Of a stretch of 64,000 nucleotides of DNA, positions 8,482 to 17,146 are shown in pieces. Source of the DNA: CAIXSC01 sp046349935 (GTDB lineage Bacteria > Planctomycetota > Planctomycetia > Pirellulales > Pirellulaceae); contig JAXMBK010000007.1 in the NCBI GenBank assembly GCA_046349935.1, forward strand, positions 470,910 to 534,909, written 5' to 3'. Within the stretch, counting starts at the first letter, position 1. Every line of letters starts with the position of its first letter. Both the position numbers and the translations under genes were made by a program. The notes beneath the pieces are model-generated. The model was not told the DNA's origin, made no database searches, and saw only the letters and a list, made by a program, of their open reading frames with translations.

Positions 8482-9648
8482 ATGCGTTGCCTTCGTCTCC
8501 AACCCGAAAATCGCTCGACCGCCGCTCGCTGGCGGGGCGCCAAGCGTTCCCTGGCGATTGCGCTCGCGGGACTGGCGTTCTCGAGCCTCGTCCTGTCGGC
8601 ACTCGCCTGGACCTGCCCGCTTTCCGCACAAGAGGGGCCGAAGGCGCCCGCTCCCCTGCTGGGACCGCAAACAGGCTACTTGTTGCTCCGAAACGGCAAT
8701 CTCCTGCGCGGCGACATTTCGCAACTCGGCGACCGCTACATCGTCGCCCTCGACGCCCGCAACGAAGTCCGCATGCCGGCCGACCAGGTCGAATTGTTCT
8801 CCGAATCGCTCGTCCAGATCTATCAGCACAAACGCACTCAGTTGCCCCCTGGCAAGGTCGACGCTCGTCTCGATCTGGCGGAGTGGTGTTTGCGTCAGGG
8901 CCTGCGAAAACAGGCGGCCGACGAAACCACGATCGCCATGCGGCTGGAACCCGATCATCCACGACTCCCAGGACTTGAGCGACGCATTCAAGCCCCCGAA
9001 CGACCTACGGCTGCACCGGACAAAGCCACTTCCGCGGCAACACCCGCCACTGTCGAACAATTGGAACAAGCCGCACGCGAACTCCCCTTCGGCGCCGTGG
9101 AACGATTTACGTCCAGCATCCAGCCCATGCTGATCAACCGCTGCGGCGCCAACAGTTGCCATGGAGCAGGGGGGGACAGCCAATACCACCTGTTGCGCCC
9201 GCCTCCCGGTCAATCCACGGCCCGTCGCTTCACGCTGCGGAATCTCTACGCCACCCTCCAGTCCATCGATCGAGAATCGCCGGACCAAAGTCGGCTGCTC
9301 GCCATGGCCCGACAACCCCATGGCGCGGTCAAAGCGGCCCCCTTCGGCCCCAACGAACAAGTGCAGTACGAACTGTTGGCCGCTTGGGTTCGACAAATTC
9401 AACCCGCGAAAACCACAAATCCTGCCGTTCCGGCTTCGATCGTCCGCCCCGGCGAACAACTGCTGCAGACGACGCCGCTTCCCAAGTCCGGGCTGGCGGC
9501 CACGGCCGCCGCGACGCCGACGACTCCCGAGTCGCAAAAAACGGACGCCCCGGCCGCAACTTCCTCGTCGGCCGCGACGACCGGCGTCGGACGTGATCCG
9601 TTCGATCCCGAACTCTTCAATCGTCAATTTGGGTCAACGCCCCGCTAG
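8482..9648 (+). CDS. Secreted protein with a single CX4CH heme-like site
   Basis: A 388-residue protein that I do not assign to a named family. It starts at the ATG at 8482, giving a basic N-terminus and a hydrophobic signal segment (about residues 22-48, ending LSAQ). Residues 60-115 form a beta-rich region (LLLRNGNLLRGDISQLGDRYIVAL) followed by a helical stretch. Residues 216-232 contain NRCGANSCHG, a C-x4-CH pattern resembling a c-type heme site but with four residues instead of two between the cysteines. The C-terminal 80 residues are Pro/Ala/Thr-rich, probably disordered. The gene converges with ribokinase and their ends overlap by 15 bases. Confidence 0.7.
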   Translation: MRCLRLQPENRSTAARWRGAKRSLAIALAGLAFSSLVLSALAWTCPLSAQEGPKAPAPLLGPQTGYLLLRNGNLLRGDISQLGDRYIVALDARNEVRMPADQVELFSESLVQIYQHKRTQLPPGKVDARLDLAEWCLRQGLRKQAADETTIAMRLEPDHPRLPGLERRIQAPERPTAAPDKATSAATPATVEQLEQAARELPFGAVERFTSSIQPMLINRCGANSCHGAGGDSQYHLLRPPPGQSTARRFTLRNLYATLQSIDRESPDQSRLLAMARQPHGAVKAAPFGPNEQVQYELLAAWVRQIQPAKTTNPAVPASIVRPGEQLLQTTPLPKSGLAATAAATPTTPESQKTDAPAATSSSAATTGVGRDPFDPELFNRQFGSTPR

Positions 9649-10566
9649 CTCCGCGCGCCGCGGCAGCGACGGCTGAGCTCCCTTGCGCGTCACTGAAATG
9701 CCCGCCGCTCGGTTCGCCCATTCGACCGCCGCTTGCAAAGTTCGTCCCTCCGCCAGCGCCACGGCCAACGCTCCGTTGAACGCATCCCCGGCTGCCGTGG
9801 CGTCGACCGCCTCCACCTCCGCCGCCGACGCCGACCAAACGTCGCGCTCGACGACCGTCGCACCTTGAGCGCCGCGAGTGACGATGGCGACGCCGCAGCC
9901 GCGTCGTTGCAGAGCTCTCCCCGCAGCACCGGCAGAGGCCTCATCTCGTACTTCAATCCCCGTCAGCTGCTGCGCTTCCGTCTCGTTCGGCGTCACGATA
10001 TCCACCCAGGGGAGAAGAGCGTCGAGCGACTGGCCTGGGGGAACAGGCGCGGGGTTTAATACGGTGAGACAACCGCACTCGCGAGCCAACTGCAAGAAGT
10101 CGACGACCGACGCCATGGGCGTCTCAAGCGACGCGAGCGCCACGCGCGAACGACCGAGCGCCGCGCGCCAAACCTCCAAGTCGGCGGCCGTCGCCGACAG
10201 CCGAGCATTCGCCCCCGACGCGACGCTGATGAGATTTTGCCCTCCCGCATCGACCAGAATGAGCGCCACTCCGGTCGGCGCCCCCACAATGACTTTGACG
10301 GCGGCCATGTCCAGCCCTTCGCTGGCCAGCGTTGCGAACGCCGCTTTTCCAAAGGCGTCATCGCCCACCGCCGCGATGAACGACGCCCCATGCTCGGCCA
10401 ACCGCGCCGCCGCGACCGCCTGATTGGCGCCCTTTCCGCCCGAAGCCTGATAGAACTCGCCGCCCAACACCGTTTCGCCCGGCGCCGGCAGCCGCGGACC
10501 GCGCACCACCAAGTCCACATTCACCGACCCCAACACCGTCACGCCGCCGCTTGCCGGCCCCGCCAT
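9634..10566 (-). CDS. rbsK: Ribokinase (PfkB family)
   Basis: Phosphorylates D-ribose to ribose 5-phosphate with ATP. The 310-residue length fits the family. The N-terminal substrate motif is SGGKGANQAVAAARL, and the C-terminal signature is DATAAGDAFNGAL with the catalytic Asp and the anion-hole Gly. NPAPV and TPNETEA are also typical of ribokinases rather than fructokinases. GGAG lies a few bases before the ATG. No ribose transporter is nearby, so substrate specificity is inferred from sequence only. Confidence 0.88.
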   Translation of the reverse strand: MAGPASGGVTVLGSVNVDLVVRGPRLPAPGETVLGGEFYQASGGKGANQAVAAARLAEHGASFIAAVGDDAFGKAAFATLASEGLDMAAVKVIVGAPTGVALILVDAGGQNLISVASGANARLSATAADLEVWRAALGRSRVALASLETPMASVVDFLQLARECGCLTVLNPAPVPPGQSLDALLPWVDIVTPNETEAQQLTGIEVRDEASAGAAGRALQRRGCGVAIVTRGAQGATVVERDVWSASAAEVEAVDATAAGDAFNGALAVALAEGRTLQAAVEWANRAAGISVTRKGAQPSLPRRAELAGR

Positions 10567-10680
10567 AGAGGTCTCCTACTCTCGTTGCCACCCCTTCCCG
10601 CACACCGCCCCTCGTGCCGCACAATATCGCAAATCGGCCGCCTGACGACGATGGATGGCATGAAATGACCTCCCACGCTC

Positions 10681-10711
10681 CCTTCTCCCCGCCGGAAAGG
10701 CGGGGAGAAGG
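10681..10711. repeat. Perfect 13-bp inverted repeat (hairpin)
   Basis: CCTTCTCCCCGCC is followed after GGAAA by GGCGGGGAGAAGG, a perfect 13-bp stem with a 5-base loop. It is followed by a G-rich tract with two similar GGGGATGAG units (10714-10738). It lies between the ribokinase start and the 3' end of mnmE. With no T-run after it, a REP-like extragenic repeat is more likely than an intrinsic terminator (inference). Confidence 0.7.
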
Positions 10712-10744
10712 GTCGGGGATGAGGGGGGCGGGGATGAGCGACGT

Positions 10745-10763
10745 CACAGGCTGGAAGCCTGTG
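10745..10763. repeat. Short 7-bp inverted repeat with the same loop purine pattern
   Basis: CACAGGC-TGGAA-GCCTGTG is a perfect 7-bp stem 33 bases after the larger hairpin and 29 bases before the mnmE stop. Its loop (TGGAA) resembles that of the first hairpin (GGAAA). The two together look like a compound extragenic palindrome. Confidence 0.6.
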
Positions 10764-10792
10764 CTACGGACGCTTGGCGGCGGGGTGAGGGG

Positions 10793-12166
10793 CTACTTCC
10801 CGATGCAAAAGCGACTGAAGATGACGTCGAGAATATCGTCGGTCGCCACCGCGCCGATGACGTATCCCAGTTCTTCGAGCGCACATCGCAGTTCGACCGC
10901 CAGCAATTCCTCGCCGCCGCCCGCGGCTTGCAGCGCGGCTGCTCGCTCCAACGACTCGCGCGCCCGCCGCACGCTCTCGCGACACCGCACTGCGGTTCCC
11001 GCGACCACCGACGATTCGTGATCCTCGAGCGCGCCGAGCCGCTCCAAGACGGCTCGACGCAACTTGTCCAACCCAGTTCCCTCGACGACGCTGATGGATA
11101 CGGCGCCGCGGCGCAGCAATTCGTCCCGCTCGCCAAGCGCCGTCGGCAAATCGGCCTTCGTGATCGCGATCACCGTCGCGTCGTCGTCCGCCTGACTCAG
11201 CCACTCACGTTCCACTGCCGCAAGAGGACGCGTTCCCTCCAGGCACAGGACGCGGATCGTGGCGCGATCGCGTTGTTGAGCGGCCGAACGTTGAGCATCG
11301 CCGGCGATCGACCGGTGCGACTCGACCTCTTCCCACCCCGCCGTATCGACGACCCGCACTCGTCGCCCGCCCCAGGCAAGTTCGCGTTCCACGTAGTCGC
11401 GAGTCGTCCCGGGAACATCGGCGACGAGCGCCGCCGACTCGCCCGCCAAAGCGTTCAGCAAACTGCTTTTGCCCGCATTCGGCAGGCCGTAAAGCACGAC
11501 TCGCGTTGCGTCCCCCGCCACCGAACGTCGCTCCAGTCGCTGCTCCAGTTCGTTCAGCTGCGCCAGCGAGCTTCGCAGTTCGGCGGCGATCGTCTCGGCC
11601 GCCACAAACTCGATGTCTTCCTCGACGAAATCCAAACCCGCTTCGAGATGTGCCAGCAGTTCTAGCCACCGCGTGCGGAGCGCCGCGAGCGGTTCGGCCA
11701 ACCCGCCGGCCAATTGCTCGAGGGCCGCGTCCAGTTCCCGCTGACCTCGCGCGTCGATGACGCCGAGCACGGCTTCGGCCTGAGTCAGATCAAGACGCCC
11801 GGCGAGAAACGCCCGCAGTGTAAACTCGCCGGGACGAGCGAGTCGCGCACCGGCGCGGCACGCGGCGTCCAGCACCGCATCCAACAGCGGCGACGCGCCC
11901 CACGCGTGAATCTCGGCCGTCGGTTGCCGCGTATAACTGCGAGTTCCCGGCCACCAGTACACCTGCACCGGGAGGGAAGGCCATGGGTACGGCAACCGCA
12001 ACCATCCACGCACGACGCACGCTTGCACCGAGATTGCCGCGTCTGAGACGTCGACGAACGAACGCCAACAGGCTTCGGCCGTCGGCCCGCTGATCCGGAC
12101 GATGCCGCGCACCGCGCCGCCCGGCGGCGAGGCGATTGCGGCAATCGTGTCGGTTGCGCACCACAT
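10793..12166 (-). CDS. mnmE: tRNA uridine-5-carboxymethylaminomethyl modification GTPase
   Basis: MnmE, with MnmG, modifies the wobble uridine of several tRNAs. The 457-residue protein has the formyl-THF-binding N-terminal domain, a helical middle, and an inserted G domain with G1 GLPNAGKSS, G2/G3 region VPGTTRDYVE and DTAGWEEVE, and G4 TKADLP. It ends in FCIGK, the invariant C-terminus carrying the catalytic Cys. The start is 16 bases after the yidC stop, matching the widespread yidC-mnmE order. Confidence 0.94.
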   Translation of the reverse strand: MWCATDTIAAIASPPGGAVRGIVRISGPTAEACWRSFVDVSDAAISVQACVVRGWLRLPYPWPSLPVQVYWWPGTRSYTRQPTAEIHAWGASPLLDAVLDAACRAGARLARPGEFTLRAFLAGRLDLTQAEAVLGVIDARGQRELDAALEQLAGGLAEPLAALRTRWLELLAHLEAGLDFVEEDIEFVAAETIAAELRSSLAQLNELEQRLERRSVAGDATRVVLYGLPNAGKSSLLNALAGESAALVADVPGTTRDYVERELAWGGRRVRVVDTAGWEEVESHRSIAGDAQRSAAQQRDRATIRVLCLEGTRPLAAVEREWLSQADDDATVIAITKADLPTALGERDELLRRGAVSISVVEGTGLDKLRRAVLERLGALEDHESSVVAGTAVRCRESVRRARESLERAAALQAAGGGEELLAVELRCALEELGYVIGAVATDDILDVIFSRFCIGK

Positions 12167-12182
12167 GTCGGCGAGCTATTTC

Positions 12183-14636
12183 CTAGCGGCGTTTCGAACC
12201 ACGATCCGGTTTGGCGCCCTTGCCATTTTTGGGCTCGGCAATCGCCGGCGTTGAAGCCGCCGTCGCAGCGGCCGCGTTGGCAGCGAAACGTCCCTTTCGC
12301 AACAACTTGTGCTCCGCCAAACTCCAGCAGCTCGACGCCACGAAGTAGATGCACAGCCCGGACGCCACCTTGAAGAACATCACGCCGATGAAGATCGTCA
12401 TGAACTTCATCACTTGCTGCTGCATCCGCGTCTGCTCGTCGGTCGCAGGCGGCGTCAGGAACTTTTGATTCACCAAGAACAGGGCGATGGTGACGAGCGG
12501 CAGGACGTTGAAGTACGGCCCCAAGTAGCCGGTCTCATCCCCCAGCCACGACGGCAAGTAGTCCTTCCAGCGCCAGAACATATCGGGACCGGACAGATTG
12601 GAACACCAATCAAGTCCCGAGAAGAACTGTGCGCCGCGGAGTTCGATGTCGATCGACAGGCAGCGATAAAGACCGATGAAGACCGGCAGTTGGCACAGCG
12701 CCAACAAGCAGCCGCCGAACGGGTTGTAGTTGTGCTGCGCGAACAGATCGCGCTGCGCTTTCATGCGTTTTTCCGGCTCGTCCTTGAACTTCTCGGCAAT
12801 TTTCTTCAGTTCGGGGGACAGTTCCTGCATCTTCTGCGCGTTCTTCGTCGCCTTATGGCTGATCGGCCACATGGCGCTGCGAACCATCAACGTCAGCATG
12901 ATGATGGCGATCGCATAATTGCCGACCAAATCGTGGAACAAGTGCAGAATCCGCGCGAGCGGCCGCGAGACGATGCCGAACCAGCCGTAGTCATTCAGCT
13001 CTTCCGGCGAGAAATAACCTCGCCCCGTCTCGTCCTGTTGCGCGTAGGCGTTGAGCAGATCCGACTCCTTGGGACCCGCGAAGATGTCGAACTTGTGCAC
13101 CAGCGGCGCGTCGGGCGTAATGGCCGTCGTCTCGCTCGCTAGCTCAAACGATGCATTCACGACGCGCTTATGCGACTTCGGAATCGCCGCGACGTCGCCC
13201 ACCGACTTCGCCGAGGCGCGGCGAAAAACGCCCGCCGATCGGTCGGCCGTCAGGGGAATCATCAGCACCGCAAAGTAGTTTGCATCGACCCCGATGTAGC
13301 GTACGCCTCGATTCGGAATCGGCTCGGTGTCCGAGAACAGCGGCAAAGTCGGCTCGTCCGGTTTGCTCGTCGCCTGGCTCCATAACTCGGGAGACCGCTT
13401 CCAAACCAGTTGCCCCCCGTCGGTTCGCACGACGACGTCGCGAGTGCCGCTTTTGTTCATGTACCACCAGCCCTCGAGCGGCAGACTGTTGGGACCTTGC
13501 AAGCGATAGGAGACCATTCGCGAAGGCACATCGAAGCTGCGGATTTCGATTTCGAGCCCCAGGTGGTAGGCCCGAGCGGCGGCGCTGTTTCGCTCCGCTT
13601 CCGTCGCGGGCGACAACTTGTAGCGTTTGAGGATCTCCAACCGTCCAGCCTGACCGATCGCATTGAGTTCGCTGGTCGACAGCTCGCGACGAAATACGAC
13701 CTGTTCGGCCTTCGCCTCGACGACTTCCCAGGTTCCTCGTTCGAGCGAAGGGAGCTTCGAGATCTCGCCCTGACCGCGAGGCGCGGAGGTGGTTTTGCCG
13801 TCTGCCCCGATTGATTCCAGCGTGAGCAAGAACGAAGCCGGGTTCCCCGTTGCAGGTTCAAAATCCACTTGTCGCTCGGGACGCACCACTGCGAGCGGCC
13901 GACGATCGAGCGTCGCGGTCAGCAGGTGCTCCTTGTCTCCGCGACGAACGCGCAGTTCAATCGTTTGCCCCGGTTTGGTCGCCTCCAGACTGACGTGCAG
14001 GTCGGCTTCGGTTGCGACCGGACGGCCGTCGACGTCCAACAACAAGTCGCCTTCCGCGACTCCCGCCGCTGCGGCGGGAGTCCCCGCCCCCACCGCGCCG
14101 ACGCGTACGCCGCCCGACTCTTCCACCGACAGCGCGAGGTCGCCCAAGTAGCCGTGCTTGTCCTCCAAATCGCGATACTTGGGGCTCGTCATTTCGATGC
14201 GCCGCACGCCCGCGCCGCGGCTGTCGAGCAACACCAGCATGCGGTAGCCGCTGGCCGGATCGAGCGACCCCAAGGCGACGATGCGGCGCGGCGGCGCCGG
14301 ATTAGCAGCCGGTTTGTCACCAGCCGGATTTGCAGCGACCGCCTTCTCTGCGTCCTTCGACTCGGCTCCCGCCGCCGGTTGCGACTCGGTCTTTGCCCCG
14401 GCATCGCTGGAGTTGGTCGACTTTGGTGCATCCGACGCGGTCGCATCGGCGGGGCCGATGGCCGAATCGCCGCCGTCGTCGGCGGCGTCAGGCGCAGCCG
14501 CCGTCCCGGCGTCCGCATTGGCCGCACTCAGCGCCTCGGGCTCGGCGCCTGGCGGACGCAGCCAGTACTGCACCAGCAGGTGTCCTCCGAGGATGAACGC
14601 GGAGATGACGCAAAACAAAGCTAAACGTTTTTCCAC
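12183..14636 (-). CDS. yidC: Membrane protein insertase YidC with embedded PDZ domain
   Basis: YidC inserts and folds inner-membrane proteins. This 817-residue form starts with GTG (AGGAAG upstream) and has one N-terminal membrane segment (residues 5-25), then an acidic Ala/Asp-rich linker (about 30-115). The periplasmic region, about 115-540, is large. Residues about 170-246 read as a PDZ domain (GVRVGAVGAGTPAAAAGVAEG, DLLLDVDGRPV, LRVRRGDKEHLL), which is not part of the standard YidC. The conserved C-terminal insertase core starts near 545 (YGWFGIVSRPLARILHLFH) and has the essential Arg in the following helix (LMVRSAMWPI). It ends in a basic tail. It precedes mnmE and follows a phosphoesterase gene by 27 bases. 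Confidence 0.93.
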   Translation of the reverse strand: MEKRLALFCVISAFILGGHLLVQYWLRPPGAEPEALSAANADAGTAAAPDAADDGGDSAIGPADATASDAPKSTNSSDAGAKTESQPAAGAESKDAEKAVAANPAGDKPAANPAPPRRIVALGSLDPASGYRMLVLLDSRGAGVRRIEMTSPKYRDLEDKHGYLGDLALSVEESGGVRVGAVGAGTPAAAAGVAEGDLLLDVDGRPVATEADLHVSLEATKPGQTIELRVRRGDKEHLLTATLDRRPLAVVRPERQVDFEPATGNPASFLLTLESIGADGKTTSAPRGQGEISKLPSLERGTWEVVEAKAEQVVFRRELSTSELNAIGQAGRLEILKRYKLSPATEAERNSAAARAYHLGLEIEIRSFDVPSRMVSYRLQGPNSLPLEGWWYMNKSGTRDVVVRTDGGQLVWKRSPELWSQATSKPDEPTLPLFSDTEPIPNRGVRYIGVDANYFAVLMIPLTADRSAGVFRRASAKSVGDVAAIPKSHKRVVNASFELASETTAITPDAPLVHKFDIFAGPKESDLLNAYAQQDETGRGYFSPEELNDYGWFGIVSRPLARILHLFHDLVGNYAIAIIMLTLMVRSAMWPISHKATKNAQKMQELSPELKKIAEKFKDEPEKRMKAQRDLFAQHNYNPFGGCLLALCQLPVFIGLYRCLSIDIELRGAQFFSGLDWCSNLSGPDMFWRWKDYLPSWLGDETGYLGPYFNVLPLVTIALFLVNQKFLTPPATDEQTRMQQQVMKFMTIFIGVMFFKVASGLCIYFVASSCWSLAEHKLLRKGRFAANAAAATAASTPAIAEPKNGKGAKPDRGSKRR

Positions 14637-14663
14637 AGCCTATTTCTTCCTTCCCGCAAGCGG

Positions 14664-15413
14664 TCAGCGCCCCTCGCGCAGCCGATCGCCCAGGAAATCA
14701 TCCAGTTCGGCGATCCCATAAATCTTCTGCGCGGTCACTTCCACCGGGTATTTCACTCGTCGGAATTCCACACGGTCTTCTTCCAACACGACATAGCAAG
14801 AGCGTGGATCTCCGTCGCGCGGCTGCCCGACGCTCCCCACATTGATCATGAGTTTCTCGGCGCCCAGATGCGCTCGATGCCCGATCTCTTGCGGACTGGC
14901 AAACTTGCCGGCGGCCGTAAAAACGCCCGGCACATGCGAGTGCCCTTGGAAACAATAACGGTCGATCAGCGAGAACAATCGCTCGATCTTCCGCGCGTTG
15001 TACACATCTTCGGGAAAAACATATTCGTTCAGCGGATTGCGAACCGAGCCGTGAACGAACAGATAGTCGCCGTCGCGGACCACGGTCGTGCGAGTCATCA
15101 AGAACCGCCAGCGTCGCGCGGCGGCCGCCGCATCCGGTTCAGTCGCTTCCAATTGAGCGCGCGTCCAGAATACGGCTCGTTCGGCCGCACTGCTGAACCC
15201 CTCGGGGTTGAAAAGCGCTGCGTCGTCGTGATTGCCCAAGACGCAAATCGAAAATTGCTGCGCTAAATCCAGACACTCGCGAGGGTTAGGACCATAGCCG
15301 ACGATATCGCCCAGACAGACGATATCGCGAATTCCTTGCGCATCAATGTCGGCGAGCACCGCCTGCAGCGCCTCGAGATTGCCGTGAATGTCGCTGATGA
15401 TGGCCCGCTTCAC
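14664..15413 (-). CDS. Calcineurin-like metallophosphoesterase, copy 1 of a tandem triplet
   Basis: The GTG at 15413 is chosen because the product then begins MKRAIISDIHGN and is 249 residues, the same length as the third copy, which also starts with GTG-KRA. Dimetal-site motifs are complete: SDIHGN, CLGDIVGYGPNP, GNHDDAALF, LFVHGSV and GHSHVPGVF. This is the YfcE/MJ0936-like subgroup of phosphodiesterases; the natural substrate is unknown. It sits 27 bases upstream of yidC and may share its transcript. Confidence 0.85.
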   Translation of the reverse strand: MKRAIISDIHGNLEALQAVLADIDAQGIRDIVCLGDIVGYGPNPRECLDLAQQFSICVLGNHDDAALFNPEGFSSAAERAVFWTRAQLEATEPDAAAAARRWRFLMTRTTVVRDGDYLFVHGSVRNPLNEYVFPEDVYNARKIERLFSLIDRYCFQGHSHVPGVFTAAGKFASPQEIGHRAHLGAEKLMINVGSVGQPRDGDPRSCYVVLEEDRVEFRRVKYPVEVTAQKIYGIAELDDFLGDRLREGR

Positions 15414-15485
15414 GGCATACGTCCCTTCTGGGCCGAGCAAGAATGCAAGGGAAAAGTCGCAGGATAAGACCCGCTGTAACAGGGG

Positions 15486-16229
15486 TCAAGTGGCAGCGGC
15501 AGCCCCAAGCCAACGCAACGCTTTGGAAGTCGTCAGCGGCGGGATCTCGCGAATCTTGCGGACCGTCGTCTCCAAATCATACGCCACTCGATGAAACTCC
15601 ACCGACTCGCCGTCCCAAACCGCGTAACAAGCGCGCAAGTCGCCGTCGCGGGATTGGCCGACCGAACCGACGTTCACCAGCCCTTGCCGCCCCTCGCTGT
15701 GCCACGCCGATTGTTCCGACGCACTCGTAAATCGCCCCTCGCCATCCAAGACCCCTGGCAGATGCGTGTGCCCCGAAAAGGTCCAACGCGGCGCTAAGCG
15801 CAACAGCGATTCAAACTTGGAACGCGGCTGCGCCACCTCCGGATACAGGTATTCGTGCAACGGACTGCGCGGCGACGCATGCACAAAGAGCGCCTCTTCA
15901 AACTGCAGAACACGCGGAAGGGCTTCAAGTCGCGCGCGCCGATCTTCTCCCCCGGGACCGGCGAACAGCGTCTCGCGCGTCCACCCCATGGCGACGGTCG
16001 CCGACTCTCCGCCCGTCTCCGGCGAGAACAGCGCTGATTCCTCGGCATTGCCGAGCAGGTAGACCGTCTGGCGCGCCGACCAGTCGAGGCATTCGCATGG
16101 ATTCGGCCCGTAGCCTACCGAATCCCCCAGACAGAGCACGCCGTCGAGCGAGTGTCGCTCCAGGTCTCGCAGGACGGCGTCGAGCGCCTCCAGGTTCCCG
16201 TGAATGTCGCTGACGATCGCGTACTTCAT
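15486..16229 (-). CDS. Metallophosphoesterase-like protein, copy 2, with degenerate GNH motif
   Basis: This is the most diverged of three tandem paralogs. SDIHGN, CLGDSVGYGPNP, LFVHASP and SGHTHLPGV are kept, but the GNHD motif of both neighbours reads GNAEES here (Asn61-Ala62-Glu63), so the conserved catalytic His and the following Asp are replaced. It also differs at the C-terminus, which ends in an Ala-rich tail instead of the DRL-GR end. Two ATGs 15 bases apart (16229 and 16244) come from a duplicated sequence; the inner one gives an N-terminus aligned with the neighbours. The product is 247 residues from 16229. Whether it is active is unknown. Confidence 0.8.
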   Translation of the reverse strand: MKYAIVSDIHGNLEALDAVLRDLERHSLDGVLCLGDSVGYGPNPCECLDWSARQTVYLLGNAEESALFSPETGGESATVAMGWTRETLFAGPGGEDRRARLEALPRVLQFEEALFVHASPRSPLHEYLYPEVAQPRSKFESLLRLAPRWTFSGHTHLPGVLDGEGRFTSASEQSAWHSEGRQGLVNVGSVGQSRDGDLRACYAVWDGESVEFHRVAYDLETTVRKIREIPPLTTSKALRWLGAAAAT

Positions 16230-16256
16230 CGTCTTCGCTCGCATCGTCTTCGCTCG
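16227..16256. repeat. Tandem 15-bp duplication containing duplicated start codons
   Basis: CATCGTCTTCGCTCG occurs twice in a row, at 16227-16241 and 16242-16256, and a looser third copy (CGCCTTCGCTAGCG) follows. On the minus strand this gives two in-frame ATGs and adds MRAKT to the longer product. Confidence 0.85.
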
Positions 16257-16267
16257 CGCCGCCTTCG

Positions 16268-17017
16268 CTAGCGTCCCGTTTTGAGCCGATCGCCCAGCAT
16301 GTTGTCGAGCTCCGGGATGGCGTAGATCTTGTTGGCAGTCGCCGTCATGTCATAAGAAACTCGACGAAACGTGATGCGATCGTCGGTCAGAACGACATAA
16401 CAGGCGCGCGGGTCGTCGTCGCGCGGTTGGCCCACCGAGCCGACGTTCACCATCAGCTTTTCCGAGCCCAGCATGAACTCATAGTTGCATTCGTCGGGAC
16501 GAACGAACTCTTGGCTGGCGGTAAACACGCCCGGCAGGTGAGTGTGGCCCTGAAAGCAGTACTGCGAGACGCGCTGAAACAGCGCCTCCATCTTCCGCTG
16601 GTTATAGACGTCTTCGGGAAAGACGTATTCGTTCATCACGTCGCGCGGGGAACCATGCAGGTACAGGAAGTTGCCTTCCTTCCGCGAGCTCTCAAGCGAA
16701 TTGAACCAATCCCAGCGCTGTTCAATCGCGCGAGTGGAACCGCGGGAATCGAGTTGTTCTCGAGTCCAGTAGATGGCGCGGAGCGCGACCGGGTTGAAAC
16801 CGGTCGGGTCCCACAAGGCGGCGTGATCGTGATTGCCGCGAATCGTCACCTGACACCGACTCATCACTTCATCGACGCATTCACACGGGTTGGGCCCGTA
16901 GCCGACGATGTCGCCTAAACAGTAAATCTCGGTGATCGATTGAGACCGGATATCGGCGAGCACCGCGCGTAACGCTTCAATGTTGCCGTGAATGTCGCTG
17001 ATCAGGGCCCGCTTCAC
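16268..17017 (-). CDS. Calcineurin-like metallophosphoesterase, copy 3 of a tandem triplet
   Basis: A 249-residue protein starting at GTG (17017). The full motif set is present: SDIHGN, CLGDIVGYGPNP, GNHDHAALWD, YLHGSPRD and GHTHLPGVF, followed by VGSVGQPRDDDPRACYVV, shared with copy 1. It is closer to copy 1 than to copy 2 across its length, including the end (LGDRLKTGR against LGDRLREGR). It is the first of a row of five same-strand genes ending in mnmE, each separated by short gaps, and lies 129 bases after the histidine kinase stop. Confidence 0.86.
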   Translation of the reverse strand: MKRALISDIHGNIEALRAVLADIRSQSITEIYCLGDIVGYGPNPCECVDEVMSRCQVTIRGNHDHAALWDPTGFNPVALRAIYWTREQLDSRGSTRAIEQRWDWFNSLESSRKEGNFLYLHGSPRDVMNEYVFPEDVYNQRKMEALFQRVSQYCFQGHTHLPGVFTASQEFVRPDECNYEFMLGSEKLMVNVGSVGQPRDDDPRACYVVLTDDRITFRRVSYDMTATANKIYAIPELDNMLGDRLKTGR

Positions 17018-17146
17018 AGTGGCCGACCTTTCCCACAGAGGCGCCGACGAGGAGTGCCGATTGGTCGCTTTGGGCGAGCGCCATCACGTCGCAGATTGCG
17101 TCAAACCCCAAAGCCAGCACCAATTTACGCTCGACGTCAGCGGTGG

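Noticed and set aside
8368..9627. A 419-codon Gly/Arg-rich frame antisense to the heme-site gene
   Set aside because: It is low-complexity and lacks a ribosome site; the forward frame has a signal peptide and a motif.
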